This document shows positions 1-8,954 of a stretch of DNA of 64,000 nucleotides, in pieces. Below the pieces are notes generated by a model. The model was not told the DNA's origin, made no database searches, and saw only the letters and a program-made list of their open reading frames with translations. Position 1 is the stretch's first letter, and each line of letters begins with the position of its first letter. This stretch comes from JAJYIW01 sp963781665 (lineage in GTDB: Bacteria > Chloroflexota > Anaerolineae > Anaerolineales > Anaerolineaceae): contig CAWAGA010000002.1 of assembly GCA_963781665.1 (NCBI GenBank), positions 3,472,001-3,536,000 on the forward strand, in the 5' to 3' direction. Both the position numbers and the translations under genes were made by a program.

Positions 1-2
1 TC

Positions 3-149
3 CAGCTAACCGGCCGTTTGGTTGGTGCAATTCTGGGCCTGGTTCTCATGATTGTTGGAGTGGTCCTAAGCTTGACTGTGGTCGGAGCGATCGTTGGCGT
101 TCCTTTAGCTATTTTTGGCTTTTTCCTGGTACTGCGCAGTCTTTTTTAA
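3..149 (+). CDS. C-terminal end of a small hydrophobic membrane protein (partial)
   Basis: The window opens inside a reading frame that ends at a TAA at 147-149. The visible 48 residues are strongly hydrophobic and Gly/Val/Leu-rich, with two probable membrane segments (residues about 7-26 and 29-46 of the visible part) separated by a short turn, and end in VLRSLF. The start lies outside the window. The family cannot be named; short two-helix proteins of this kind are common and not diagnostic. A long hairpin follows 24 bases downstream, which fits a transcription unit ending here. Confidence 0.55.
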   Translation, partial: QLTGRLVGAILGLVLMIVGVVLSLTVVGAIVGVPLAIFGFFLVLRSLF

Positions 150-172
150 GAAGGTATAAGGTTAAAGTCATA

Positions 173-215
173 CATTCAGAACCCCGGTTTCACCAAGAAG
201 CCGGGGTTCTGAATG
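173..215. terminator. Long perfect hairpin, probable bidirectional terminator
   Basis: An 18-bp stem (173-190 against 198-215, one G-T wobble, no mismatch) encloses a 7-base loop at 191-197. The stem core is GC-rich (ACCCCGG/CCGGGGT). It lies just after a stop codon at 149 and before the promoter region of the next gene. There is no clear T-run on either side, so it is a strong hairpin terminator candidate rather than a textbook Rho-independent one. Confidence 0.6.
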
Positions 216-291
216 CCATACAAATCGATTAAGATGGGAGGCAGACATTTGCTCCAGGATTCGATCAAAACGGGGAGAAAGTATAAGCAGG

Positions 292-326
292 TATAATTAC
301 CAACAGAATTCGCTTTTTAAGGAGGT
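292..326 (+). promoter_or_regulatory. Putative -10 box and strong ribosome binding site
   Basis: A TATAAT hexamer lies at 292-297 with no convincing -35 partner at 16-18 bases. A near-perfect Shine-Dalgarno sequence AAGGAGGT at 319-326 stands five bases before a GTG codon at 331. The Shine-Dalgarno fixes GTG 331 as the start of the next gene. The promoter part is weak evidence on its own. Confidence 0.4.
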
Positions 327-330
327 CTTT

Positions 331-912
331 GTGCACCTCAAAGATGTCACGATTTTACAAATCAGCCCAGCCGCTGGTTTTAATGCAGTCTTTGCCGAAG
401 ATGATGCCACCGTCTATACCCGGCCCATCGCTTGTTGGTCTCTGGTGAAAAGAACTGTTATCCTGGATCAATACGATTGGGAAAAAATTGATGATCTGAA
501 CATCACCATCCCCGACGATGTTGAAGCTGGTCATGACAAACCGATCCAATTTACTCGGGTTGAAGGGATGGTCAGTAGTGAAGGGCGCGAATTAGAACCC
601 TGCGAGGACGATGATTATTTTCTGGGTTATGTAGGGCCTGGAGAAAATCCACTCGATTTTCAGGATAGAGCCCGAAAGTTAATCGATTCATTAATCGATG
701 AGGAAAGTGAAGATGACGCTGAAGACGAACAAGATGGAGATGAAGACATAGACTCGGAAGTATCTCGAATGACCGATAGTCTCCCACAGACTCTTTCTCA
801 TCTCAGTGTCACTGTTCAAGAACGGATCCGTAAGGGTAACGCGCCGCGCAAATGGGAACAAGCCGGTTGGATGGAGTTTATGAAGCGTTTTGGGGATCTA
901 TCCGGAGGATAA
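331..912 (+). CDS. Acidic hypothetical protein, 193 aa
   Basis: I do not recognise this family. It starts at GTG 331, five bases after a near-consensus AAGGAGGT. The protein has a folded-looking N-terminal half (residues 1-110) followed by a very acidic stretch (about residues 118-145, almost all Asp/Glu) and a C-terminal segment rich in Arg/Lys/Trp (residues 160-193). There is no signal peptide or membrane helix, so it is predicted cytoplasmic. Its stop codon (910-912) directly abuts the stop codon of the convergent GGDEF-like gene (913-915) with no bases between them. The charge pattern resembles a flexible linker or a partner-binding region, but no function can be claimed. Confidence 0.7.
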   Translation: MHLKDVTILQISPAAGFNAVFAEDDATVYTRPIACWSLVKRTVILDQYDWEKIDDLNITIPDDVEAGHDKPIQFTRVEGMVSSEGRELEPCEDDDYFLGYVGPGENPLDFQDRARKLIDSLIDEESEDDAEDEQDGDEDIDSEVSRMTDSLPQTLSHLSVTVQERIRKGNAPRKWEQAGWMEFMKRFGDLSGG

Positions 913-2217
913 CTATTCTTCTACCAGTAATTGGAGCCCTTGCTTAAAAGTTTCGAGCAAGGTTCCACCTTCCAAGGATGTAACAGCAACGACATTGAAC
1001 TGGAGAAGAGGTTCGAAACGCCCTAAATTACGCAGAGAAAGAGATTTACGTAACCGCTCGGCGAGACGCTGAGCGGTTATTGCATCAGCTCGCGGAACCA
1101 AAACTGCGAAATTACTGTCGTCGAGATATGCAACAATATCATTAGCTCTAAATACGCCTTTCAGAGCCGTGCCGGTTCGTTTAAGAAGTTCATCAGGATT
1201 CAACCGTCTGGTAGCATTAATACTTGAACTTTCCAACAACCTTACCAATAAAATACTGCTGGGAATGTTGTGATTTCGTTCCAGACGAGCGATTTCTTTT
1301 TCGAAATAATTTGACGTGAATAATCCAGTAATGGAATCACGTTGTTCCAATAATCCATCCCTTTCCTGGGCCAGCCTCAAGTCGGTGACGTCTTCGATGA
1401 TTTGGACCGCGCCAACCTGGACGCCATCCAGGTTATAAAGGGGACGCGCTTTCATTGAGAGGTAAGCGCCGCCTGGTTTGAAATCTGGGATAAATGTCTC
1501 CAAAATCAGATCCATGTCTTTACGCTTCACCCCTGGAAATACTTTGGCGAGGTCTTTATCTTCGGCCGAGACAAAATCCACTAAGAGTGGTTGTTTTTTC
1601 TCGAAGATCGCCAATGCGCCTTCGGAGGTATCTTTACCCAGGATGTCTTCAGCCTGGATTCCGGTCAGGTTTTCGATTGATGAGTTCCAGGCGCAAATTC
1701 GTCCCCGGCGGTTGATCGCAAACGATGCTCCGGGAAAGAAATCGACCAGCTCGGAAATCGAGGCTTCGACATCTCCTGAATTATGGGCATTCCATCCTGT
1801 CGATTTTTCAATTCGCTTGTCCCCCAGAATTAATTGAGGCTTTCTTTCAAAATGGAGGTCGCCAGCTTTTCCTGCAATGTAACCCGCTAATATGTTGCTG
1901 GTGAAATTGATAACGATCCAATACATGAACTGTACCTGGGTATAATCGACCCTCATGATCCGCCAAAGAATTGCGTTAAATACCATCATGAGAAGGCAGG
2001 TAAACAATCCTATGGTTGGGCCGAAATACCAGCCGCTCATTGCTACCGGTATAATCGATAGTAAATTAATCCAATTCCCCCAAAAAATATAAAGAGGAAT
2101 AAATAAGACGCCATAACCAAGTGCAACCGCCAGGACGAATGTCAGCCTGCGGAAAGAGTGGTACCCCGTAAAACGCCACTTAAGAAAATCCGAGATAAGC
2201 GGGACAATAGGTTTCAT
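913..2217 (-). CDS. Membrane PAS-GGDEF-like protein with degenerate GGDEF motif
   Basis: Membrane-bound signalling protein of 434 aa. The N-terminal 130 residues contain about four hydrophobic helices, then a PAS domain (about residues 150-275, ending in the PAC-like IIEDVTDL), then a GGDEF-type domain (about 290-410; RDSITGLFTSNYFEKEI matches the conserved start). The active-site loop reads DDSNFAV where cyclases have GGDEFAV, so diguanylate cyclase activity is unlikely. The fold may instead act as a sensor or effector platform. ATG 2217 is preferred over the upstream TTG 2220 because CAGGTAA lies at suitable distance. It diverges from the SIS gene with a 69-base shared control region and converges on the acidic hypothetical with no gap. 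Confidence 0.8.
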   Translation of the reverse strand: MKPIVPLISDFLKWRFTGYHSFRRLTFVLAVALGYGVLFIPLYIFWGNWINLLSIIPVAMSGWYFGPTIGLFTCLLMMVFNAILWRIMRVDYTQVQFMYWIVINFTSNILAGYIAGKAGDLHFERKPQLILGDKRIEKSTGWNAHNSGDVEASISELVDFFPGASFAINRRGRICAWNSSIENLTGIQAEDILGKDTSEGALAIFEKKQPLLVDFVSAEDKDLAKVFPGVKRKDMDLILETFIPDFKPGGAYLSMKARPLYNLDGVQVGAVQIIEDVTDLRLAQERDGLLEQRDSITGLFTSNYFEKEIARLERNHNIPSSILLVRLLESSSINATRRLNPDELLKRTGTALKGVFRANDIVAYLDDSNFAVLVPRADAITAQRLAERLRKSLSLRNLGRFEPLLQFNVVAVTSLEGGTLLETFKQGLQLLVEE

Positions 2218-2286
2218 CAATTACCTGTTAAAATATACATCCAGGTAGGAAAAAATGCAATTTCAATTTTGAAAGGTGCAAACGCG

Positions 2287-3324
2287 ATGCCACTTCATAA
2301 TGAAATCCTCGAGCAACCCCAACGCTTAGATATGCTACTTTCCTCCCAGCGGAAAACGGTAGAATTAATCGCCGAGAAAATTAAAAAGCAGGATGTGGCT
2401 TTCGCCTTCCTGGCTGCCAGAGGAACCTCTGACAACGCTGGGCGATATGCTAATTATCTTTGGGGGGCTTCGAATGGAATACCGGTTGCTCTCGCGACCC
2501 CCTCACTTTTTACGATTTACCAGCAGCCCCCAAAGTTAAAAAATGCTTTGGTCATTGGCATATCCCAATCAGGGCAATCACCCGATATCGTCAGTGTGGT
2601 TGAGGAAGGAAACCGTCAAAACTGCTTGACCCTGGCAATAACCAATGATCCCGATTCACCTCTGGCAAATGCAGCGGATTTTACCCTCGATATTCAGGCC
2701 GGTCCAGAGGTAGCAGTAGCGGCGACAAAAACTTATACAGCTGAACTCATGTCGATTGCCATGTTATCTGCTGCGCTGTCAGGTTGTGAAGATTGCTGGC
2801 GTGGATTGGCTCAGGTTCCTGCCTGGATTGAGCGAGTCCTGGCTCTGGATGAAACCATTGCGGCAATGACTTAGCGTTTCCGCTACATGCAGCATTGTGT
2901 TGTTTTAGGACGGGGTTTCAACTACGCGACAGTTTTTGAATGGGCGCTCAAGCTAAAAGAACTAACCTACGTTGAAGCCGAACCTTATTCATCTGCGGAT
3001 TTTCAGCATGGTCCAATTGCCATGATTGAAAAAGGTTTCCCGATCATGGCAGTTGCTCCCAATGGAAAGACGTTCGATACATTAATGACCCTTTTTCGAA
3101 CCTTGAGGAAGGAACTATTGGCTGAACTGGTAATGATTTCTAATGATCCTGGTGCGTTGAGTCTGGCTCAATCGCCAATCCCGATTCCTCCTGAAATTCC
3201 CGAATGGCTTACACCTCTGGTCAGCATAGTTCCCGCCCAACTTTTTGCTTATCATCTGACGGTCGTCAAAAGTCTGAACACCGAAACGCCGCGCAGTATT
3301 CATAAAGTTACAGAAACCAGGTAG
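2287..3324 (+). pseudogene. SIS-domain sugar-phosphate enzyme (GlmS isomerase-like), interrupted by in-frame TAG
   Basis: Two SIS domains, as in the isomerase half of GlmS and in GlcN-6-phosphate deaminase type II, without the glutaminase domain. Motifs include the first-domain AARGTSDNAGRYANYLWG and SQSGQSPD, and the second-domain GRGFNYAT, ALKLKELTYVEAEPYS and DFQHGP. The frame runs without shift from ATG 2287 to TAG 3322-3324 (345 codons) but has a TAG at 2872-2874 between the two SIS domains, where relatives usually have Glu or Gln. The two halves (2287-2874 and 2887-3324) are otherwise well conserved. A single C-to-T or G-to-T change explains it: a recent nonsense mutation or base error. 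The expected role is amino-sugar phosphate deamination or isomerisation, matching the sugar kinase and GH4 genes further on. Confidence 0.75.
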
Positions 3325-3337
3325 GTGAGGTAACCTC

Positions 3338-4306
3338 ATGCAGTCTCTGATCGAACGTTTACTTGCATCTGATGAACCGGCAGTTCGTTTGAAGGTCATG
3401 CTGAACGTCGTGAAGCAAGTTCCCGATTCGGAAGAGATCCAAAAAACACGTGAAGCTGTAGCGCAAAGCCCCAGGGTGAATACCTTGCTCTCGGAGCGAG
3501 GAGTAGATGGGCGAATTCCATACCACCCCTATGCCAAATGGATTGGCGCCCATTGGGTGCTGGCAACCCTGGCTGAGATAGGGTATCCAACCGGCGACAG
3601 ATCCTTGCTACCTTTAGTCGATCAAGTGATTGAGTGGTTGTTTTCGCTGGACCACGAGATGAAAATTCAAACGATCCAGGGGCGCGTTCGCCGTTGTGCT
3701 TCACAAGAGGGGAACGCTCTTTTTGCTATTATGGCGCTTGGTCTCGAGGATGCTGTTCCCGGAAGAACCGAAGAATTGGCTTCTCGGTTGATGCGCTGGC
3801 AGTGGCCCGATGGGGGTTGGAATTGTGATAAACGACCGGAGGCCAGCCATTCCTCCTTTATGGAAACTCTGATCCCACTGAGAGCTTTATCGCTTTATTC
3901 ACGACTTACGGGCGATGGCAATGCCGCCCAAAAGGCGGCCCTGGCCGGAGAGATTTTCCTGAAGCGCAGCCTTTTCAGGCGGTTGTCTGACAGCAGTATT
4001 ATCAAGAACGATTTTACCTTGCTGCATTATCCATGTTACTGGCATTACGATCTCTTATTCGGCCTTCGGGTACTTGCTGAAGCTGGATTTTTACCGGATG
4101 TGCGCTGTGCGGACGCCTTAAGAATTCTAGAGGCGCGCCAACTTCCAGACGGCGGCTGGCCCATGGATAAAGCCTATTATCGCCTTGGCGAAAAAGCTCA
4201 GAGTGGGCGTTCACTCGTTTCGTGGGGTACGGTGAGCAGGAAAAAAATGAATGAATTTATCAGCGCTGACGTTTTATCTGTATTCAAAGCTTCTGGAAAG
4301 ATATAG
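3338..4306 (+). CDS. Alpha-alpha toroid (terpene cyclase/prenyltransferase-like) hypothetical protein
   Basis: A 322-aa soluble protein. Two repeats resemble the QW motifs of the squalene cyclase/protein prenyltransferase beta-subunit fold: QWPDGGWNCD near residue 153 and QLPDGGWPMD near residue 267, each after a helix pair. Other conserved-looking parts are PYHPYAKWIGAHWVL and HYPCYWHYDLLFGLRVL. It lacks the DxDD catalytic motif of squalene-hopene cyclases, so cyclase activity should not be assumed. Start ATG 3338 is preceded by GTGAGG at a good distance and lies 13 bases after the SIS stop, so the two genes are probably cotranscribed. Substrate unknown. Confidence 0.65.
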   Translation: MQSLIERLLASDEPAVRLKVMLNVVKQVPDSEEIQKTREAVAQSPRVNTLLSERGVDGRIPYHPYAKWIGAHWVLATLAEIGYPTGDRSLLPLVDQVIEWLFSLDHEMKIQTIQGRVRRCASQEGNALFAIMALGLEDAVPGRTEELASRLMRWQWPDGGWNCDKRPEASHSSFMETLIPLRALSLYSRLTGDGNAAQKAALAGEIFLKRSLFRRLSDSSIIKNDFTLLHYPCYWHYDLLFGLRVLAEAGFLPDVRCADALRILEARQLPDGGWPMDKAYYRLGEKAQSGRSLVSWGTVSRKKMNEFISADVLSVFKASGKI

Positions 4307-4315
4307 ATATTTTGA

Positions 4316-4813
4316 TCATTTTCTAGGTATTTGAATACTGGTCAGCATCATACCCTGGTTGATACAATTTACAGTGCCATCCAGAATGACCTTCCCATCG
4401 ATGATTTCAAAATGAAGAGATCCTTGAGCGTCAAAAACATCGTTGCACATAGAAAATTCGACCATCCCAGATGAGGTTGATTCCATTTTCACAGCAGCGC
4501 CATCGAACTTATAGCGAGCGTGGTCCATTTCTTTCTCTCCACACCGGCCCAGCGAATTCGAGATTATAGAATTTCCTTCTGATATGAGGATGGATGAGCC
4601 ATCCTCATAAATGCGGAAGGTCAGATGATCGTTGGTCGTGCAATACTCATTGGTGAAATATTCGGTGCGTAAGCCAAAACCTGCTGAATAGTTGCCTTCA
4701 GGCCATTTACAACAAGACGGCAACATAATTAATAATGCGGCCAGTATAAAAAGATAGATTGATCTTTTTCCCGTCCCGATGAGGTGAGTTGCTGAAACTA
4801 GTCTCGACTTCAT
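4316..4813 (-). CDS. Small putative lipoprotein
   Basis: Start ATG 4813 is chosen over an upstream frame extension to 4879 because AAGGGG stands seven bases before it. The 165-aa product has a basic N-terminus, a hydrophobic segment (YLFILAALLIMLP) and then LPSCC, a plausible lipobox, so export and lipid anchoring are likely. The mature part contains several cysteines and short beta-like segments (FRIYEDGSSILIS, GSLHFEIIDGKVILDGTV), suggesting a small disulfide-bonded beta domain. I do not recognise the family. It converges with the toroid gene (9-base gap) and is isolated on this strand. Confidence 0.6.
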   Translation of the reverse strand: MKSRLVSATHLIGTGKRSIYLFILAALLIMLPSCCKWPEGNYSAGFGLRTEYFTNEYCTTNDHLTFRIYEDGSSILISEGNSIISNSLGRCGEKEMDHARYKFDGAAVKMESTSSGMVEFSMCNDVFDAQGSLHFEIIDGKVILDGTVNCINQGMMLTSIQIPRK

Positions 4814-4963
4814 GCTTATTTCCCCTTGATGAAATTCTAGCAGTCCGTTCGAGCATTGAGAAGATTGAAAACAGCTCAAATCTTAAATCACCTTACTCAT
4901 TTTAGCACGAGAGGCAATAGATTAAATTAGGATTAATTTAGCGGTATTGGGGTGTTCCAAACA

Positions 4964-6056
4964 CTATGGCCTTGCAATAACCACCCAGCGTTGTGCGCTT
5001 TTCTCTCCGGCAAGAATGATCACCAGTGAAGGTTTGTTGTCAGTCAGGACGCTGGTATCTGTGGCATCCACCTGGGTCACCTGGTCGACTTTGAAGTTTA
5101 GGACCGATCCGTCGTTGAATTTAACCTGAATCAGGTCTCCTGGCGAAAAAGTTTGGATAACCGCTTCAGTCTGTTTATTCCATGGCAGCTCTATAATTCG
5201 CCTGACTTCTGACCCCATAAGCCAGATTCCCGCTCCCGGTTTATCAGGTGGGACCGCTACAGCGCTGCTTGTTAAGGCAAATGACCAGGCTCCGGGGAGG
5301 ACGACTTCGATAGGACTTGGAAAAGCCGAAGGCGTTATCGTGGGCTGAATAACAACAGGTGGTGGAGCCTGCTGCCAGAATTTGTTTGCCGAGAAACCGG
5401 CGATCCCAGCAAGGATCAAAACTAGCCCGGCAAAAACCCCTATTATGATTCGCTCAAAAACTGTCAGTGACATCCACCACGATTTACGGGGTTGGGCGAC
5501 GATCATTTCTCCTATCGAATCGGAGGTCATATCAGACGATGATGCGGAGGATCCATCTGGGTTTTCTGAACTATCCTGGTAGGATTCCAATGCAATCGCC
5601 CTGATTTTTTCCAGACTATCATCATAAGCTAGTAATTCTTCAGATGGTTGGCTGTCTTGTTCTTCTATTTTTGGATATGCGCCTCCCCAGGAGCCGTAAT
5701 CCAATCCAGTAAAGCCAGAGTTGGTGTCCTCCTGGCTATCTTCTTCAGTAGTTGAGGCCAGGTTTGTAGCAAGAAACTCTTCCAGATTAAACCGTTCCCC
5801 TTGTGTTGGAGTCGTAAACGGTTCAACTTCATCCTCCAGGCTCTCTTCGGCAGAAAAAGCTTCTGGTTTGTCGGTGATAAAGGGGGAGACTTCATTATCT
5901 GATTCTTGGGGATAAAAAACAAACCGGTCGGTTTCCTCATCCCCTTCTTCTTGGGATTGTAAAATTTTACCCGGGTCTGTTACTGAGATATCTCCTGAGG
6001 GCGAAGGTGGAGATTTTAAGCTTCCTGGCAGGTCATGAAGTTCTCCGGTCGATTTT
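4964..6056 (-). CDS. 3' part of a 649-aa acidic membrane protein: TM helix and sortase-like extracellular domain
   Basis: Continuation of the reading frame at 6033-6914. Removing one base from the AAAA run (TTTT at 6053-6056 on the plus strand) joins the two frames into one 649-codon gene; alternatively this part starts independently at ATG 6082, which has only a weak GGAA upstream. The part begins with a Glu/Asp/Ser/Pro-rich segment, then one membrane helix (FERIIIGVFAGLVLILAGI), a Pro-rich stalk (APPPVVIQPTITPS) and a C-terminal beta domain. That domain (IELPWNKQTEAV, FSPGDLIQVKFNDGSVL, SLVIILAG, RWVVIA) resembles the sortase barrel, but the catalytic Cys and His are absent while the late Arg position is kept. 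It is therefore probably a non-catalytic relative. It is the last gene of the 13.2-5.0 kb operon. Confidence 0.65.
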
Positions 6057-6914
6057 GCGAACTCGATTAAGAAAAGTATCATTGTCGAATTCCAGGGATT
6101 TCGTCCCTTTTTCCTCCCCACGAAAACCCTTGAAGCGATCGAAGAAACCGCGTTTTTCTTCCTGATCATCCGCCATAGATCCAGCCTCATCAGGTTCGCT
6201 TTCGCCGGTTGAAGAGTCGGGTTCTGTTTTGGGCTGCTCTGGTTCTTCTTGCAGGCCCCACAGCCTGGAAGCTAAAGAAGAGGTAGTCATAATCTCGTCT
6301 GAGAGATCATTTTTCTCTTTATCAGGCGTATTGCTTTCTAGCTTTGGGTTAACCGGCTCGGTTATCTCTGGTTTATCAACAGGTGTTTCTGGCCTGGCAG
6401 GTTGGGTCTCGGGAACAGTTGGAGCGGTTGTCAGTTCTCCCAATCCCGACTGGCGAACCTGATACAGCATGTCAAAAATCGAGCTTTCAGGAGAGTGTGT
6501 TGCAAATTCACCCTTGTTCTCCCCAACAGTCTCATCCGGATTTACCTCTAGGTCTTCATCCAAATCCTCGCTGAATGGAGGCTTGGGCGATAAGTTCTCA
6601 TCTTGCGTGCCAGTTGGAATTTCATCCGGTGTGAAAGCAGGGATGGGAAGAGCGGTCTTGCCAGGAGGCAAGGGCGAAGAGGTTGATTTCTTGGTTTTCT
6701 GCAAGCTGCCAGTTTTGAGGCGAAGAATGCCAGTAACTTTCTGAAAGATGCCGGTCTTTTTTGGGGTCTGATCTTTTTCAGCTTCTTCTTCGGTCAATGT
6801 CTCTCTAAGGCCTGAAATGGAACCTTTTTCTAAAGCTGGCGAGACCTGTTCTGGCTCTGAAGCTTGCTGGTCGGGAGTATTCTGGTTTTCGATCGATTCA
6901 GGTTCCTCAGTCAC
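6054..6914 (-). CDS. 5' part of the acidic membrane protein: disordered cytoplasmic region
   Basis: First part of the 649-aa protein completed by 4964-6056. About 287 residues before the frame break are almost entirely low-complexity: Glu/Pro/Ser/Thr-rich with Lys-rich patches (KKTGIFQKVTGILRLKTG) and a more ordered segment near residues 150-165 (SSIFDMLYQVRQSGLGE) and 255-285 (KRGFFDRFKGFRGEE). No signal peptide; the single membrane helix lies in the 3' part, so this long tail is predicted to be cytoplasmic and is a likely protein-binding or phosphorylation-prone region. As read, the frame stops at 6033 with an ATGA-like context, but the extra-A explanation fits the pattern seen in other genes here. 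Start 6914 lies 45 bases after the previous gene's stop. Confidence 0.65.
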
Positions 6915-6959
6915 AATAACTTTGCCTTTCCAAAGGTGATGACATTTACTCGATAAATG

Positions 6960-8930
6960 TTACGGTAATGCTGTCGGTAGAACGGGCGGCTGGATCTGAA
7001 ATTCCCGCACGACTTCACCGCTACTGGGTACAGCGAACTGTTCAGAACGAAAGAGGCTTATGACCGATACTTTGCCGGCTAAACCGACCACCTTGCCGCT
7101 AAAACTAAATGTTGCAGATCCATTGACCGTAACCTGGGCCATAACCGTTCCATCTGAGAAGTTGACGTTTACAGTAGCTCCATCGACCAGCTCATTGGCT
7201 TGCGCAACGTTGTCGTGGTTATAGTCGATGTAGACTACGACCCGCAAGCTTCCGGTTGAAAGGGCAGCGGTTGGCGCAGCTGTTGGCGTGGATGTTGGGA
7301 AGAATGTTGGAACAAGGGTCGGCGCATCAGGTACTTCAGTCGTGTAGGGGGCAATGGTGTTAACCTGAAGGGATCCCCAAACATCATCCACATAACGCTC
7401 AGAAGCAGGGCAGGTAAGGTAAGGAGAAACGTGGTTCCAGTCGAGGGGTTCGTTATTTTCTTTCGCTAACGTGACAGCGTCTTGTAAACATTGGTAACCG
7501 CTATGGTAAGAGACCAGGGTAAAACGCCACATGTCATCGTAGTTAGACTCTGCGACTCCTGCCGGTGTCAGGATTTGTTCTACCTGACTGCAATTTGATC
7601 TCAGAGTGCGAGCTATTACCGGCATGCTGCTCGTGGCATTGGCTAGATCGACGCTACCTGAGCAGGTTGGGCAGTCGCCGCTTACCATGCGCAGCAAAGT
7701 TCCTGCCAGGGTCATTTGCACCCAGGGATCTAATTTGGCATAGGCAGTGGTGCAATCGTACAAAAGGCCGCTGCAAATTAGCTGGTACAAATCCGGGTCC
7801 CATCTCAATGCGACGTCTGCACCCTGGAGGGTGAGCTGACCCAATCCATATTCGACCAGCAAGAAGCGAGTGTTGCCTGGCCAAAACTGTGATTCGGCCT
7901 CGATCAACGCTTTAAGCATCCGTGGTGGAATACCTACATCTCTCCCAGCAGCCCAAATGACCGGATCAAATTGATTTTGCCACTGGATCATGGTCCCGCG
8001 AGCGGTCTGAATGCCGCAGGCATTCGCTGACCCATCTGAAAATAACCCACCCCCCGGACAGTTAGAGGCATCCACCATCCCGCTGGAAATTAGCCGTGCG
8101 GTGAGGAAATACAATGTGGTGTTCGTAGCCAGTTGGTCAGGAGATTGGGGGAAAGTAGCCCAGGTTGAATTCGGCTCGATGCCCCACTCCTGGCTGCAAG
8201 CATCCGTAAAAGCTGCGAAAGGCCCTGATTTGACGATTTCCACCACATATTTTCCATTTGAGCTGGTGACCCGAACCGTCGCCTGCATGTGAATACTATC
8301 GTCTCCCGAACTGGAGGTTGCCCAGAAATCGATGACAGAATCGCCCTGAAGCGGAACTTCACAACGAGCCTGGGGGCATTCGAAATTCGTGTAGTTAACC
8401 TGTCCTTTAATCGAGACAATTTTATATGCAGGTACCGGTTCGTAAGCTGTCAAGATCACGTAAGGTCTGATGACCGGAATATCGGGAGCGATAATATTGA
8501 TTCCCATATCCGGTAAAGCGACTTGAATTTCCTTATCGATTCGGACGGTATTTTTAAGATGCCAGTAGACCTTTTTTAGGAAACCAGCAAAATCAAAAGG
8601 AAGGGGAGTAGGTTGTTGGGTCGGGCCGGCAGTGGGTGTGACTGCCGATGTTGCCGACTGGGCCGGGGTGAGAGGAAAAAGTTCTTGATAGCAGGTTGCA
8701 ATCAGTTCGTCGGTCGTCGGCAGCCCACTATGCTCGACCGTCACTTCGCAAACGACTTTGTCATCGGCCAGTGTCAGGAGCTGCCAGATATACTGCGTAA
8801 CCTGGATGTGCTCGGTCTTAAAGCGGCCGTTATTTGTCGTGGTCGATTGGGCTTTGGTATGAATCACGCCAACAGATATTAACAATGTCAGGATTAATAC
8901 AAAGCTTATGGCGTGAGTTTTTATTTTCAT
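6960..8930 (-). CDS. Secreted lytic-transglycosylase-like protein with C-terminal beta domain
   Basis: A 656-aa exported protein: N-terminal signal peptide (MKIKTHAISFVLILTLLISV, cleavage near TKA-Q), a Thr/Pro-rich linker near residue 100, a beta-rich middle (residues 110-280), then an alpha domain (about 310-520) with DVGIPPRMLKALIEAESQF and YGLGQLTLQGAD. The latter resembles the SLT (goose-lysozyme-like) fold, including the IEAESQF helix holding the catalytic Glu and the GLGQL loop. A Thr/Pro linker leads to a C-terminal domain (VYIDYNHDNVAQANE...) like the SdrD-type beta domain with a Ca-binding-like DYNHDN. Likely substrate is peptidoglycan, but other glycans are possible. It sits 24 bases after the CpaE-like gene in the same operon, pointing to envelope-related action. 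Confidence 0.65.
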   Translation of the reverse strand: MKIKTHAISFVLILTLLISVGVIHTKAQSTTTNNGRFKTEHIQVTQYIWQLLTLADDKVVCEVTVEHSGLPTTDELIATCYQELFPLTPAQSATSAVTPTAGPTQQPTPLPFDFAGFLKKVYWHLKNTVRIDKEIQVALPDMGINIIAPDIPVIRPYVILTAYEPVPAYKIVSIKGQVNYTNFECPQARCEVPLQGDSVIDFWATSSSGDDSIHMQATVRVTSSNGKYVVEIVKSGPFAAFTDACSQEWGIEPNSTWATFPQSPDQLATNTTLYFLTARLISSGMVDASNCPGGGLFSDGSANACGIQTARGTMIQWQNQFDPVIWAAGRDVGIPPRMLKALIEAESQFWPGNTRFLLVEYGLGQLTLQGADVALRWDPDLYQLICSGLLYDCTTAYAKLDPWVQMTLAGTLLRMVSGDCPTCSGSVDLANATSSMPVIARTLRSNCSQVEQILTPAGVAESNYDDMWRFTLVSYHSGYQCLQDAVTLAKENNEPLDWNHVSPYLTCPASERYVDDVWGSLQVNTIAPYTTEVPDAPTLVPTFFPTSTPTAAPTAALSTGSLRVVVYIDYNHDNVAQANELVDGATVNVNFSDGTVMAQVTVNGSATFSFSGKVVGLAGKVSVISLFRSEQFAVPSSGEVVREFQIQPPVLPTALP

Positions 8931-8954
8931 AGGGCTATTCTTTTGACTGCAACA

